NCBI GenBank assembly: GCA_004194705.1
Contig: SADC01001180.1
Location: 152,669-216,668 of the forward strand
Reading direction: 5' to 3'
Source: Ditylenchus dipsaci
Lineage: Eukaryota; Nematoda; Chromadorea; Rhabditida; Anguinidae
DNA: 64,000 bases
The translations under genes and the position numbers were made by a program. This document shows, piece after piece, positions 1 to 12,066 of the stretch. Each line of letters opens with the position of its first letter. Within the stretch, counting starts at the first letter, position 1. The notes beneath the pieces are model-generated. The model was given only the letters and a program-made list of their open reading frames with translations. It was not told the origin of the DNA and did not search any database.

Positions 1-102
1 TAGCACAAAGTCATCATTATCAGGTTTTATGCAAAACAAGTTAAAAATGGAACGATTGGAACTTCCAACTTGGAAGAAATTTGCAAGTCCGCGACTTTAT
101 TT
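1..102. other. Upstream flank of tandem gene copy A, left of an inserted MITE
   Basis: No gene. The sequence aligns by eye with 11386-11422 and 11835-11880 upstream of copy B (shared CACAAAGTCAT, TGCAAAACAAG, GGAACGATT). It is the distal promoter of copy A, separated from its gene by the nested insertions that follow. Confidence 0.6.
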
Positions 103-799
103 GGGTAATATTTAATTTTGCCCCTAATTACTGAAAAATGCCCCCTAATTCGCTGAAAAATGCCCCCTAATCAAAAATAGAACTTTTTTCTTAATTTTTG
201 CGTTCAATTTCTTTCAACTATCGTTTAGCCCAGGATCTCAGATTTCTATCGAGCTATCAAGCTCCACTTAATCATTTGAAGAATGTTAAAATTCAGGGTT
301 AGAAAAAAGAAGAGAAAAACAAAAGTTACTTCATTCTAACTTATAAATATCTACATTTCTATAATTAGTCAAAAGAGTTTGATAGCTCGTTAGAAAGCTG
401 AGATCCTGGGCTACACGATAGTCGAACAAAATTCATAAAATAAACGCAAAATTTAAGAAAAAACTTTCAATTTCCGATTAGGGGGCATTTTTCAGCGAAT
501 TAGGGGCATTTTTCAGCGAATTAGGGAGCATTTTCAGTAATTAGAGGCAAAATTAAATACTAGTGCTGATTGCAATGCAATATATTGCATTGCAATATTG
601 CATTGCAATTAGAGATTTTGGGTAAGAAATATTGCATTGCAATATTGCAAATTGATTTTTGAAAATATTGCATTGCAAATTGGGAAATATTGCAAGCGAT
701 TTTTCGAATTTCGCTTTCATTTTTGATAAAAATTTTATGTCCATTTATTTTTATGTCTTATTATGCGATTTTAGAATGAGTCTACTCTGGAAAATTCCG

Positions 800-1473
800 C
801 TCGATGGTGAAGATGCTGGTCGACTCCTGTTCAAGAAACTGTCGCAAACTGAAGCCAAATGCAATGCAAATCAGTAGAAGATAAAACTGAGCAACCGTGC
901 AACAAGCAATTTGAAAAGCCATCTAGCAAAGCATCCGGTCTATCTGAAGAAGTTTGATGAATTGGAAAAAGAAAAGGAATCGTAAACTGAGGCAATGCAG
1001 CAGGGTTTAGCAAAGTTTGTGGTCCATGGCAAAGGTATTATTTTCTGTACATGCTTCTGTTGTTACACATTATCATTTCAGGTGATATGTCAGCTGGATA
1101 GAAAGATAATGCATCACATTGCTCGCATGAATCAACCGTTTTCCGTCGTCGAAACAGACCTCTTCAAAGTTCTTTTGTCGACATGTGACCGGGAAAATCT
1201 CAAAGTTATGGTTTTGTTGAGGTCATAGACTCAGAAGAGGATTAACTGAAGTTTTGGAAGGTTTGTATTCGAGTAGGTCTTGGAATTAAATTGACTTGTG
1301 TTAAGGACAATGCAAAGACCTATGCAATCTTGGCCAAGGTAGCGCGTCGCGTTCTTTCTGCACCGGCTACAAGTCAGTCAAGTGAACAAATCTTCTCGGT
1401 GGCAAGACGTCTACGACTACCGAAGATACAGCTTGAGTCCGGAAAACGCCAAAATGCTATTCTTCTTGATTAA
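800..1473 (+). pseudogene. Remnant of hAT-1 transposase (BED finger and C-terminal dimerisation segment)
   Basis: The stretch near 890-975 encodes a BED-like finger (SNLKSHLAKHP, with the two histidines). Around 1110-1190 lies a segment resembling the hAT 'arMNQPFSVVE...F' region. From 1291 to 1473 lies the C-terminal hAT dimerisation motif (ATSQSSEQIFSVARR). The whole catalytic middle present in full hAT transposases is missing and stops and frame changes occur, so this is a deletion derivative. Confidence 0.75.
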
Positions 1474-1648
1474 AAATCTCTCATTGTTAAATTATGAATA
1501 TTAGATAGTTTGTTTCGCTTGTTTGCATTTGCGTGGATAAACGATATTTGGCAAGATTTGGCAAAGATATCGAAAATATTGCAAATGTGATATTTTTTCA
1601 ATATATTGCGATATATTGCAAGTCAGTTTTTTTAATATTGCATATTGC

Positions 1649-4516
<2,868 letters not shown>

Positions 4517-4602
4517 CATATTGCATTGCAAACATGGAGTTCCCAAATATTGCATTGCAATATTGCAAAAAGGCAAATCTTCAGCACTATTAAATACCAC
4601 CC

Positions 4603-4769
4603 TTTATTGAGGTGTCGTTATGCTTACGAAAATCGTGCAAAGACAACAGATTTTTTGCAGAACTACGAGCTGTATCCATTTATCGCAATGGGCTAAAATT
4701 TTCATTTATATTTTTTGTTGCTGTTGCATACACGTGTGTTGATGCGTGACTTTATTTTGTTCTGTTCAG
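4603..4769 (+). promoter_or_regulatory. Proximal promoter and probable SL trans-splice acceptor of copy A
   Basis: The segment is homologous to 11884-12066 of copy B (shared AAAATCGTGCAAAGACAACAG). It ends TTTTGTTCTGTTCAG immediately before the ATG. A strong 3' splice site abutting a start codon with no upstream donor is the nematode trans-splicing arrangement (inference). Confidence 0.5.
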
Positions 4770-6618
4770 ATGCGTGCTTCTTCTCGTTCAATTTGCATGA
4801 TGCTGCTTGTGGTTTGCGCTTGTTGGCCGTGTGTGTCTTCGCTGAAGATATGGATAGTATGCCGTAAGCATTTTCCTGATCCGTGGTCTTCGCTATATAT
4901 CTCTTTTTAGTAAAATTCTGCTGAAGAAGGGATCGCCGAAAAGCATCACACAAGCCATTGTAGCGCCAAGTCGAGATAAGATCTACTTCACTATTATGCC
5001 ATTGGATTGCACCACTGAAGATATTATCAACAAGTAGGTTTTGTGTTTTACAGGACAACTTAGCGTGTTAATTTAGAGTCAAGTATTCCTACTCCGATGG
5101 CTGCAACATGGACTTGATTTGGAAGCTGGATGTCTATTTCACACACATAAAGGTGCTTAACATTTCAATTGGTTAGTAATATTTTTCATCGCTTTAGAGG
5201 GTGGCACTTCTGATGCCGTGGAGACTTCGAAGTTGACAAAGATTAAGATCTGGATCCAGAAGACAAAAGTTAAGTTTCAAGCTATGAATGTGAACCGAAA
5301 TCCCTATGATGCATGCCCTGTGAAGAATGAGCAATTGTCTGATGGAACAAGTGGATACCTTCTGAAGTTTACGATGTGGAGCCTCGAAGATTTGCAGCAT
5401 GACGTTCAGCTCATCTTTGTAAGTCTCTCTTTGAGGAAATATTATAGAAATTCTAACACTTTTGTGTAGTAATGACTTTTTCCTAGGTCGAATTTTGATA
5501 TTCTATAATTCAGTTTTTGTGTATAATGTCAAAGACACAATTGTTCTTGGCCCCTGGGTTTTGGCCTCGCTTATTCCGGGGTCATCCGCAGACGAGGAGG
5601 CAAACCAAAAGTATTAAGGCCATTTAAAGGTGTTAGAATTTCTTAGAATACTGCTATCACTTGTTTGCTTCAGCCTCCAGAGTACAAGGTCTTCGTGCCT
5701 CCAATAGATCCGACTACTATTGCTGCTTCTCAGGCTCTAGGAGGGTGGGATATTGTTGCTATTTGTGCTGCGATTGTTGTGTAAGAATTATAGAGTGTTA
5801 TTTTGGTAACCAAAGTCTTTAAATTTGCAGTGTCCTCGTCGTGGTGGGTATTGCCGTCTGGTGCATCTACAGATATTATAAGCCTGTGTTGCCTGCTACC
5901 GCTGAAGCGAATCTGTCCACTCCTACTGCTGTGACGTGCTTGCCGGCTCAGAGAGTGGTCAAGTCATCTGCTACTACTCAGCCTGCTCCAGTGTCTAGTG
6001 ATCTGAAGCATGGGTTAGATGCTGAACTAAGCGCTATCTTAAACGTCATTTAATCGAGTTTTCAGGGTTGTTCGGGTTCCGCCTTCTACTGCTCCTCCGT
6101 CTTCTACTCCTCAGCCGCCTGCTGCTCTTCCGCCATCGTCCGCTCCGCCGTCGACTGCTACTCCGAACGAGTATTAGTTTTATTTTTCTTCGAACCCTTA
6201 CTTGTAGATGTTTTCCAGGTCTGATGACGAGCGATTCCAGCGCAGAACCGTGAGCGAGTAGCTAAGTAAGCCATTAAGTATTGGTCTGTGATGCCACTCA
6301 TGCAAATTGTTGTTGCAGGTTCAAGGCTGTTACCATAGAAATCCGCCGGTTCCAGCTCCTATCATTGAGACTCCGTAAGTTATTCTGCCGACGCTAATCT
6401 AGATATCTTTAATTGATTTTGCTATCAGGTCGAAGAGACGGCCATCAGCAGAATTTCGCCGCACGTTGGAAAGCAGAGATGAAACTGAATTGGCTCCGAA
6501 CACAGTCAAACTGGATCGCTATGAGCGTGAACGATCTCGTCGAATGCTCAAAGCTGTGGATGAGGGTGACCAGCCGAGAAAGAACAAGTCTAATTCGACC
6601 ATTGAGGACGTCATGTAG
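4770..6618 (+). pseudogene. Tandem copy A of the signal-peptide/TM protein gene, frame-broken
   Basis: Ten exons align one-to-one with copy B: 4770-4863, 4911-5033, 5077-5152, 5198-5418, 5674-5780, 5831-6013, 6066-6170, 6219-6265, 6319-6374, 6429-6618. Exons 1, 3, 8 and 9 each lack one base relative to copy B (near 4831, 5126-5152, 6247 and 6343), so the spliced reading frame shifts right after the signal peptide and again downstream. All GT-AG junctions are preserved. Exon 7 has 15 extra bases in frame (more Pro/Ser). Either this copy is a young pseudogene whose promoter was hit by transposons, or the four single-base gaps are assembly errors in short runs; both explanations remain open. Confidence 0.7.
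5419..5673 (+). repeat. Copy A intron 4 holding part of a mariner-type palindromic MITE
   Basis: The intron contains AGGTCGAATTTTGATATTC, a TATAATGTCAAA segment and a GGCCCC/GGTTTTGG centre that match the MITE at 50899-51259 and the larger copy in the matching intron of copy B. Confidence 0.5.
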
Positions 6619-6744
6619 TCTCCTAAAAGCGACAGTATTCCGTTGTGTATTATATTATTATTCTATTGTATTTGTTGGCAGAGGCTGTTGTAGTGGGTGT
6701 TGCACACCTTCCGGCGCCTTGTATGTATCTATGTGTTAGCGTTT

Positions 6745-6750
6745 AATAAA
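6745..6750 (+). terminator. Polyadenylation signal of copy A
   Basis: AATAAA lies about 127 bases after the stop codon, in a context (GCGTTTAATAAAGCTCTTTC) shared with copy B and with the third, truncated copy. Confidence 0.7.
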
Positions 6751-6851
6751 GCTCTTTCTATGAAATTCGTTGGAGGCACTGGGTTTTGGTTAGAGTGTTA
6801 GGGCGGGCTTGGCTAGAGTGCTACCTCAACCAATTCCTTCACTCGATCATA

Positions 6852-7672
6852 GGGTGTCCCGAGATTACGCGCACATCAAAAAAAAAGATCGTGTACGTAG
6901 CGCCCTGCCCGGCCGGTTTTTCTATTTTCGGGATCCTAACCCGTGGAAATCTCCGCAGTTGTGGAATTTTGAGAACTAAGAACACAACCACACCTAGAAA
7001 TAGACGCCAAACTTCCCACTTTTCTTTTTTTTTTTAAAGAATAGCTAATATGATGAAGGACTTTTTGTTGACGAAACAAAAAGTAAAAAGCCTCAGAGTT
7101 TCTCTGGGAAGGAGTCATTGTAAATCACCACAGCTTTCGTCCCTTCGGCAACAGCCAATTTGGCCAATTCACCTTTCAAAAAGAGCCGAGTAAACTAATC
7201 AATTTCACGAACGGATGTCGTTGAAACCTTCTGCTTCTTGTGAGACTCATGGCGCCTGAAAACAAGACGCTTTCCAAAATAACTATTTCAGTACAAAGCG
7301 ACCCACTTCGCTAGAAAACTAGCATCCTGACACAGACGTTCGAAAATATCTAAAGAAAAGGCATCCATGACGTCAATGGCTTTTCGCTTGATTCCTATTT
7401 CCTAGACGAAGAAAGAGTGCAGTGGTTGCTTATTGATATCAGCCATTATCTGAACAACAAACTCATTAAAAGACAGACATATCGTACAGACATAAAAAAT
7501 CAATAAACATTAATGAGCCTAGCAATAAACATTAATGAGCCTAGGTAGAGTAAACCAATTCCTTCACTCGACTACAGGGTGTCCTGAGTTGAGGTAATAC
7601 TCTAACCTGCATTTGAACAGTTTAAAGACAAAAAGAAAAATGTGCGCGTAATTTCGGGACACCCTGTAGTTC
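6852..7672. mobile_element. MITE with ACAGGGTGTCC-type termini, carrying an H2B pseudogene
   Basis: The left end TAGGGTGTCCCGAGATTACG (6850-6869) is matched by the inverse CGTAATTTCGGGACACCCTG (7649-7668). TA flanks both ends, suggesting a Tc1/mariner-type target. The homologous stretch near 16960-17000 lacks the insertion. The interior holds a histone-like relic and, near 7550-7610, an inverted copy of the 6780-6850 flank. Confidence 0.6.
7093..7450 (-). pseudogene. Histone H2B-like pseudogene
   Basis: A single minus-strand frame reads through H2B landmarks in order: GIKRKAIDVMDAFSLDIFER corresponds to the alpha-1/alpha-2 GI..+AM.IM.SF..DIFER stretch, then DASFLAKW, then VSTTSVREI (the ..T.TSREI segment), and GELAKLAVAEGTKAVVIY (GELAKHAVSEGTKAV). 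Three in-frame stops interrupt it, and about 20 extra residues sit between LAKW and VSTT, where ordinary H2B has a short loop. The frame itself is otherwise unbroken. Assignment rests on family knowledge; the relic lies inside a MITE, so it may be a captured fragment. Confidence 0.75.
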
Positions 7673-8360
7673 ACTCAGTGGTACGATTCACTAACTCCTT
7701 TATGTGTCCCATTTATATAAGATAGAAGGAATCGTCCCAGTGAATGAATTGGCCGAGTGAGTGAATAGCACGTGTCCGTGCCAGGATGTGGAAGGTAACT
7801 TTAGTTAAAAGGGACGCAAACATCGGAATTATGTGGGTACGCGACAATTAGGGACACGGTCAATTCACCCCCCGGTCATTTCACTCCCTGTATCAATTCA
7901 CTCCCCGGTCAATTCACTCCCCGTATCAATTCACTCCCTGATAAATTCCCTAAACGAAACTATTTTAAATATCAAATTTTAATTTTTCTCTTACTGCAGG
8001 GATAAATTCTCGGCATTGAAAACTAAAAGTGATTCACCTTAAAAGAGTACGTGGATGACCACAAATGGGTACGCGACGTTTCGTCCCAAACCGTTTCGTC
8101 CCAAAGCCGTTTCGTCCCAATCCGTTTCGTCCCAAGCCGTTTCGTCCCAATTTATTTCATCTCTGATCGCACAATAATTTACGCACACGAAAATCCGTTT
8201 CTTTTAACCGTCCCCGTAAGGGATGTCGAATGGTTTTTTCGATGGTTTTTTTAGCGGCCAGTTCCGATGGTTTTTTTAGCGGCCAGTTACCGATAGTTTT
8301 TTTAGCGGCCAGTTCCCGATGGTTTTTTTAGCGGCCAGTTACCGATGGTTTTTCGAAAAT
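7673..8360. repeat. Short-word repeat arrays between the tandem units
   Basis: No gene. 7673-7860 is homologous to 16990-17165 (downstream flank of the third copy). Then come CAATTCACTCCCCG words (about 7860-7945), CCGTTTCGTCCCAA words (about 8085-8155) and about five units of a 26-bp repeat built on GATGGTTTTTTTAGCGGCC (about 8225-8350). Confidence 0.7.
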
Positions 8361-8674
8361 TCATTTCAAAGTTCTGTCTCTTTTTTTTTAAATTCTGTCT
8401 GATCACGGTTTTCAGGGGCTGTCTAGGACAAATTGATTATTTTTCAATAGGCTAATAAAATATTGACCATTTAAACTGTTTTGGGTATTTTCAAATGAAA
8501 AACCAATGATGAAACGCAAATGATGACCTTTATTTGAGAAGGGGCTATACAACGAAAGCGACACTAAATTCTAATGATTAGGAATGACTAGTCCCAAGGC
8601 AGCGACTAGGCATCGGCTCTGTGTAAATTCAACCTCGACAAATCCATCCTCGGTAAATTTTTTAGTCTAAACCA

Positions 8675-8996
8675 ACCAAACCAAGTGGTCGTCCACTTAA
8701 AGCAAAAATTTTTTACTTTTTCGGCTTCCAAAACTTGTTTTCTGGACTAACTCGGGCACGCTGGAGATGGTTTGATAATCGTGAAATAAGGTTTTGTAAG
8801 TTATTTTTTTGAGTATAAAGAAATAATTGATTTTACCGGAACCCGATTTTACCAAACTCAAAAAATACCCTACAAAACGGCATTTTACCACTATCAAACC
8901 ATCTTCAGCTTGCCCGAATAAGTCCAGAAAGCAGGTTTCGGAACCCAAAAAAGTAAAAAAAATTGATCCAAGTGGACGACCACTTGGTTTCGTTAG
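8675..8996. repeat. Palindromic MITE with CCAAGTGGTCGTCCACTT arms
   Basis: The left arm AACCAAACCAAGTGGTCGTC and right arm GACGACCACTTGGTTTCG are inverse. The inverted similarity continues inward with TTACTTTTTCGG/AAAAGTAAAA and GGTTTGATA/TATCAAACC. No coding capacity. Confidence 0.65.
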
Positions 8997-9059
8997 TACA
9001 TGGGACATTTAGCAAAACTCCGGTTGGTTAATAAAAAATGGTTTTTATAAGCTACTTAG

Positions 9060-9330
9060 CTTGGAAAAAATGACCTCCATGGCGTAAGTGTTTGCGTTTT
9101 TGGCCCAAAATAACGTTTTAGGTTCGTTCCATTTATTTTGGCTTGTTTGACCAGTTCTAAGGATGATTAGACATTTGTGACGCCAATTTGGAATCATCGA
9201 CCCAAATTACCCTAGAACTGGTCAAACAAGTAAAAATAAATAGCATGCCACCACGTGGGATCGAACATGCATCACTATTTTGGGCCAAAATACGTAAACG
9301 TTCCCTTCGGTGGCGCCGGGTCTTGGAGCT
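9060..9330. mobile_element. Foldback element with tRNA-like arms (copy 1, right end lost)
   Basis: The left arm has CCTCCATGGCGTAAGTG...GGTTCGTTCC. The right arm is its inverse, with GGGATCGAACATGC and GGCCAAAATACG. The centre ACCAGTTCTAAGGATG...CTAGAACTGGTCAAACAAG is also inverted. It is the same family as 23569-23922, but the right terminus is replaced by the repeat at 9310-9425. Confidence 0.6.
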
Positions 9331-9425
9331 GAGATGCGCACACACACACATACCAGAGAGACAAATCACTCGAAAGTGACTCTGGATGCATAAAAACATA
9401 TGCATACCAGGGTTTCTTTATGCGC
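9310..9425. repeat. Dispersed repeat with CACTCGAAAGTGACTCTGG hairpin
   Basis: The block GGTCTTGGAGCTGAGATGCG...CACTCGAAAGTGACTCTGG ATGCAT...ATGCATACCAG recurs at 15430-15555, 40060-40200 and, inverted, at 46985-47110. CACTCGAAAGTG is a perfect 12-bp self-complementary stretch, and CTCTGGATGCAT can pair with the following ATGCATACCAGAG. Confidence 0.7.
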
Positions 9426-9469
9426 TAGGCCCTAGAAAGTAAGAAACAGTTCAAAATCCAGCATTTTTT

Positions 9470-10510
9470 GCTTAAAAAGGTTAAAATTTGGTTAAAGGAC
9501 CATAGCCGACAACGAGAATTTCAAATGTTTGAATTCGCGCGGGACAGTTCTCTTTCGTCTCGCACTGTACTCTTTTGACTTGCTTCGAATGACTCAAAAG
9601 AGTACAATGAAAGACGAAAAAGAACTGTCCCGCGCGAATTCAAACATTTGAAATTCTCGTTGTCGGCAACGGCTATGGTCCTTTAAAATATTCTAAAAAG
9701 ATCATCTACCCCCAAGGGGTGGGAGGCAATTTTTAGACAAATTTTAATTTTTCTTACCCATAAAGTGTTTAGAAATGCTTCTCATATCTTGTTGTACAGA
9801 AAAAAATGAGTTCAGAGGTGATTTTGGGTCACTTTTTAAAAATACTTTTTAAAAAGTGCCTTGTTTTCCTGGTATCGGATTTTGAAGGATACTCTGTTCG
9901 GCTTGTGCCTGTTGACTTTTCAGATAAATTTTTTACTGACAATATACCGAAATGCTCAGCGTGATAAGTGCAACCGAACTAGTGCAAAGACTCACAAGAC
10001 CATAAGCAAAGATAACTAAAATAAGCCAAAACATTTTGTCCCCAAAACTCTGCAAAAACCAGGGTCTTTTAGACAAAAATTCAGGTGGTCGTGGATTGGT
10101 TTCATGATTTTCTCTAAATTTTACAGACCATTTTTAAGAAATACAAATATACAGATGATAGAGCGCGAAAAACTGCAGCAGATACAATATATCACAAGTG
10201 AGACTGTGTTTTTTCCTCTTTTGAAAGATTGAAAAAGCAGGCTGATAGCCTGGTCATAGATAGCCTTTTGGTTTAACTTTACTGTAGTTTACGATCGGCA
10301 AAATATGAGCCCTTGCGATTTTCCGCAATAGGCTGGCGAGTTAGGTTTAGCAAATAGCTCCAAAAATTTAGGGTAAAAAGTGTCGGACCGTGGGCAGGAA
10401 CGTACTTTTTGACAGAGTCGAATGTACCTAAAATTTTGGAGATACGAGGACCTCAAAAATCAGCCGCCTTTACAGTGTTGAAGAAAGGGGTGCATGTAGC
10501 GTGGGATGGG
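9470..10510. repeat. About 1-kb block duplicated at 15585-16868
   Basis: No gene found. It begins with an almost perfect palindrome (about 9500-9690: CCGACAACGAGAATTTC ... GAAATTCTCGTTGTCGG) with CGCGCGGGACAGTTC arms, then unique-looking sequence. The two copies read nearly identically up to ...GGGGTGCATGTAGCG. The second copy carries a 233-bp insertion in the palindrome loop. Confidence 0.8.
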
Positions 10511-11422
10511 GTATTACATGGTAAAAGGACAACTGCCGACCGTTCTAACTGCCGACCCCCAACTGCGGACCCCAACTGCCGACCAATAATTAAATCCTGA
10601 CCAAAATAAAAGTTTTTTAGGTCATAAAAAGGATCGAAAAACATACTCCTGTACAGAATAGGGTTTAGTACTAAAACTATAAAAGGGCATGTGGATACTT
10701 TTAAAAGGGGGACTTTTATATACGCATCGCCTAAGTCCCAGGTTCGAATACCATTAGGTGCACACCCTTTTTTACCATGTTTTATATACATATTTCTGAT
10801 ATACATATTTCTTTTTCTTGAATGGATTTTGCACGAATCTGCCATTGTTTGAAAACGACGTTGTTGAGTTTTCTACTGTTCGAGCAGACTTTGTGTGAGT
10901 TTCCCAATTGTTCGAATCTCCCAATGTCTGAGAATTTTTTGTTGCAGATGGACACCACTGCGCTTGACTGTACTGAAGATATTTGGGACCAGACTGTCAA
11001 AACATAGCTAGCGAAATCCTTGGAAAATTGAGTTCGAAATTATCTAACTAGGGAGTTTGACTCAAGAAAACTTTTTTATTCGAACAGGTCTTCCACATGG
11101 GTTGATTTATCAGAGAAAGTTGATTTATGAAACTTTCACCAAATTATTGGTAGAAAATGTAATTAGAGCGGACAAATATTGGCCCTATCCTACAGTCGAA
11201 TGTGTTTATCGCAATTTTTCGAATGGCTTTTGCAAGGCTTTTTCTTTTGGACATCAATTTTTATAAGGTAGAACATGGGCCGTTCGGTCCTACCTCGCTC
11301 GTAACTGACCTCTACTTTTTGAAGAATTCGGAGCGGAAGTTCGACCAGAAGCGCCCGGGTCAAGAAATTTAGTGGGCATATCTGGCACAAAGTCATTATT
11401 ATAAAATTGTATGCAAAACAAG
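10511..11422. other. Intergenic stretch without a recognised gene
   Basis: It contains AACTGCCGACC words (10525-10590) and, near 10726-10750, CCCAGGTTCGAATACC followed by GTGCACACC, a tRNA B-box-like signal shared with 35345-35545, 29490-29530 and 57530-57560. A 69-codon open frame at 11057-11266 has no family resemblance I can name. From 11386 the sequence matches the copy A upstream flank. Confidence 0.5.
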
Positions 11423-11834
11423 GGCTAAATTCTGGTATACCCCCAGCACTCAGTTCTGGTATACCCCCAGCACTAAATTTTGGTATACCCCCAGCACTTA
11501 ATTTGGGATACACTCCTCATGTTACCCCACGATTGAAAGCTGAGGATGTTAGCTACACGATGGTGTGAAATTTCTTGGTTTAATTCACAAAAACGTACAT
11601 CTTCTAATTAAAATATAATTGAATCATTTCGAATGAAAATTGAATACTCAAAGATGATTTAGTTCTAATTTAATTAAAAGATGTGCATTTTTGTGAACTA
11701 AACTAAGAAATTTTTACACCATCGTGTAGCTAACATCCTCAGCTTTCAATCGTGGGGTAACATGAGGAGTGTGTTCCAAAGTTAAGTGCTGGGGGTATAC
11801 CAGAATTGAGTGCTGGGGTATACCAGAATTGTAC
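11423..11834. mobile_element. Palindromic MITE-2 with GGTATACCCCCAGCACT word arms
   Basis: The left arm has three near-tandem TTCTGGTATACCCCCAGCAC units and the right arm mirrors them with GCTGGGGGTATACCAGAATT. The 9-bp duplication CAAAACAAG flanks it (11414-11422 and 11835-11843), and the copy A flank has a single CAAAACAAG (36-44 region) as the empty site. The core AAAGCTGAGGATGTTAGCTA and its inverse resemble the core of MITE-1. Confidence 0.8.
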
Positions 11835-12066
11835 CAAAACAAGTTTGAAGTGGAACGATTAAATCAAATTATCTAGTACGCTCCTTTATCTGCTGTTTCG
11901 CGAACAAAAAAATTTTGCTTATAAAAATCGTGCAAAGACAACAGATTTGCCGCACAAGTAAGAGTTGTCTCAATGTCTAGAGATGGGCGAAAACTTTTAT
12001 TTTAATTATTCGCTGCTGCTTGCGTGGACGTGTGTAGATGTGTGACTCCTATTTTTTTCTCTTCAG
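11835..12066 (+). promoter_or_regulatory. Promoter of copy B with probable trans-splice acceptor
   Basis: It is homologous to the copy A promoter but free of MITE-1 and the hAT elements. It ends CCTATTTTTTTCTCTTCAG directly before the ATG at 12067, which supports that start codon and suggests SL trans-splicing. Confidence 0.5.
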
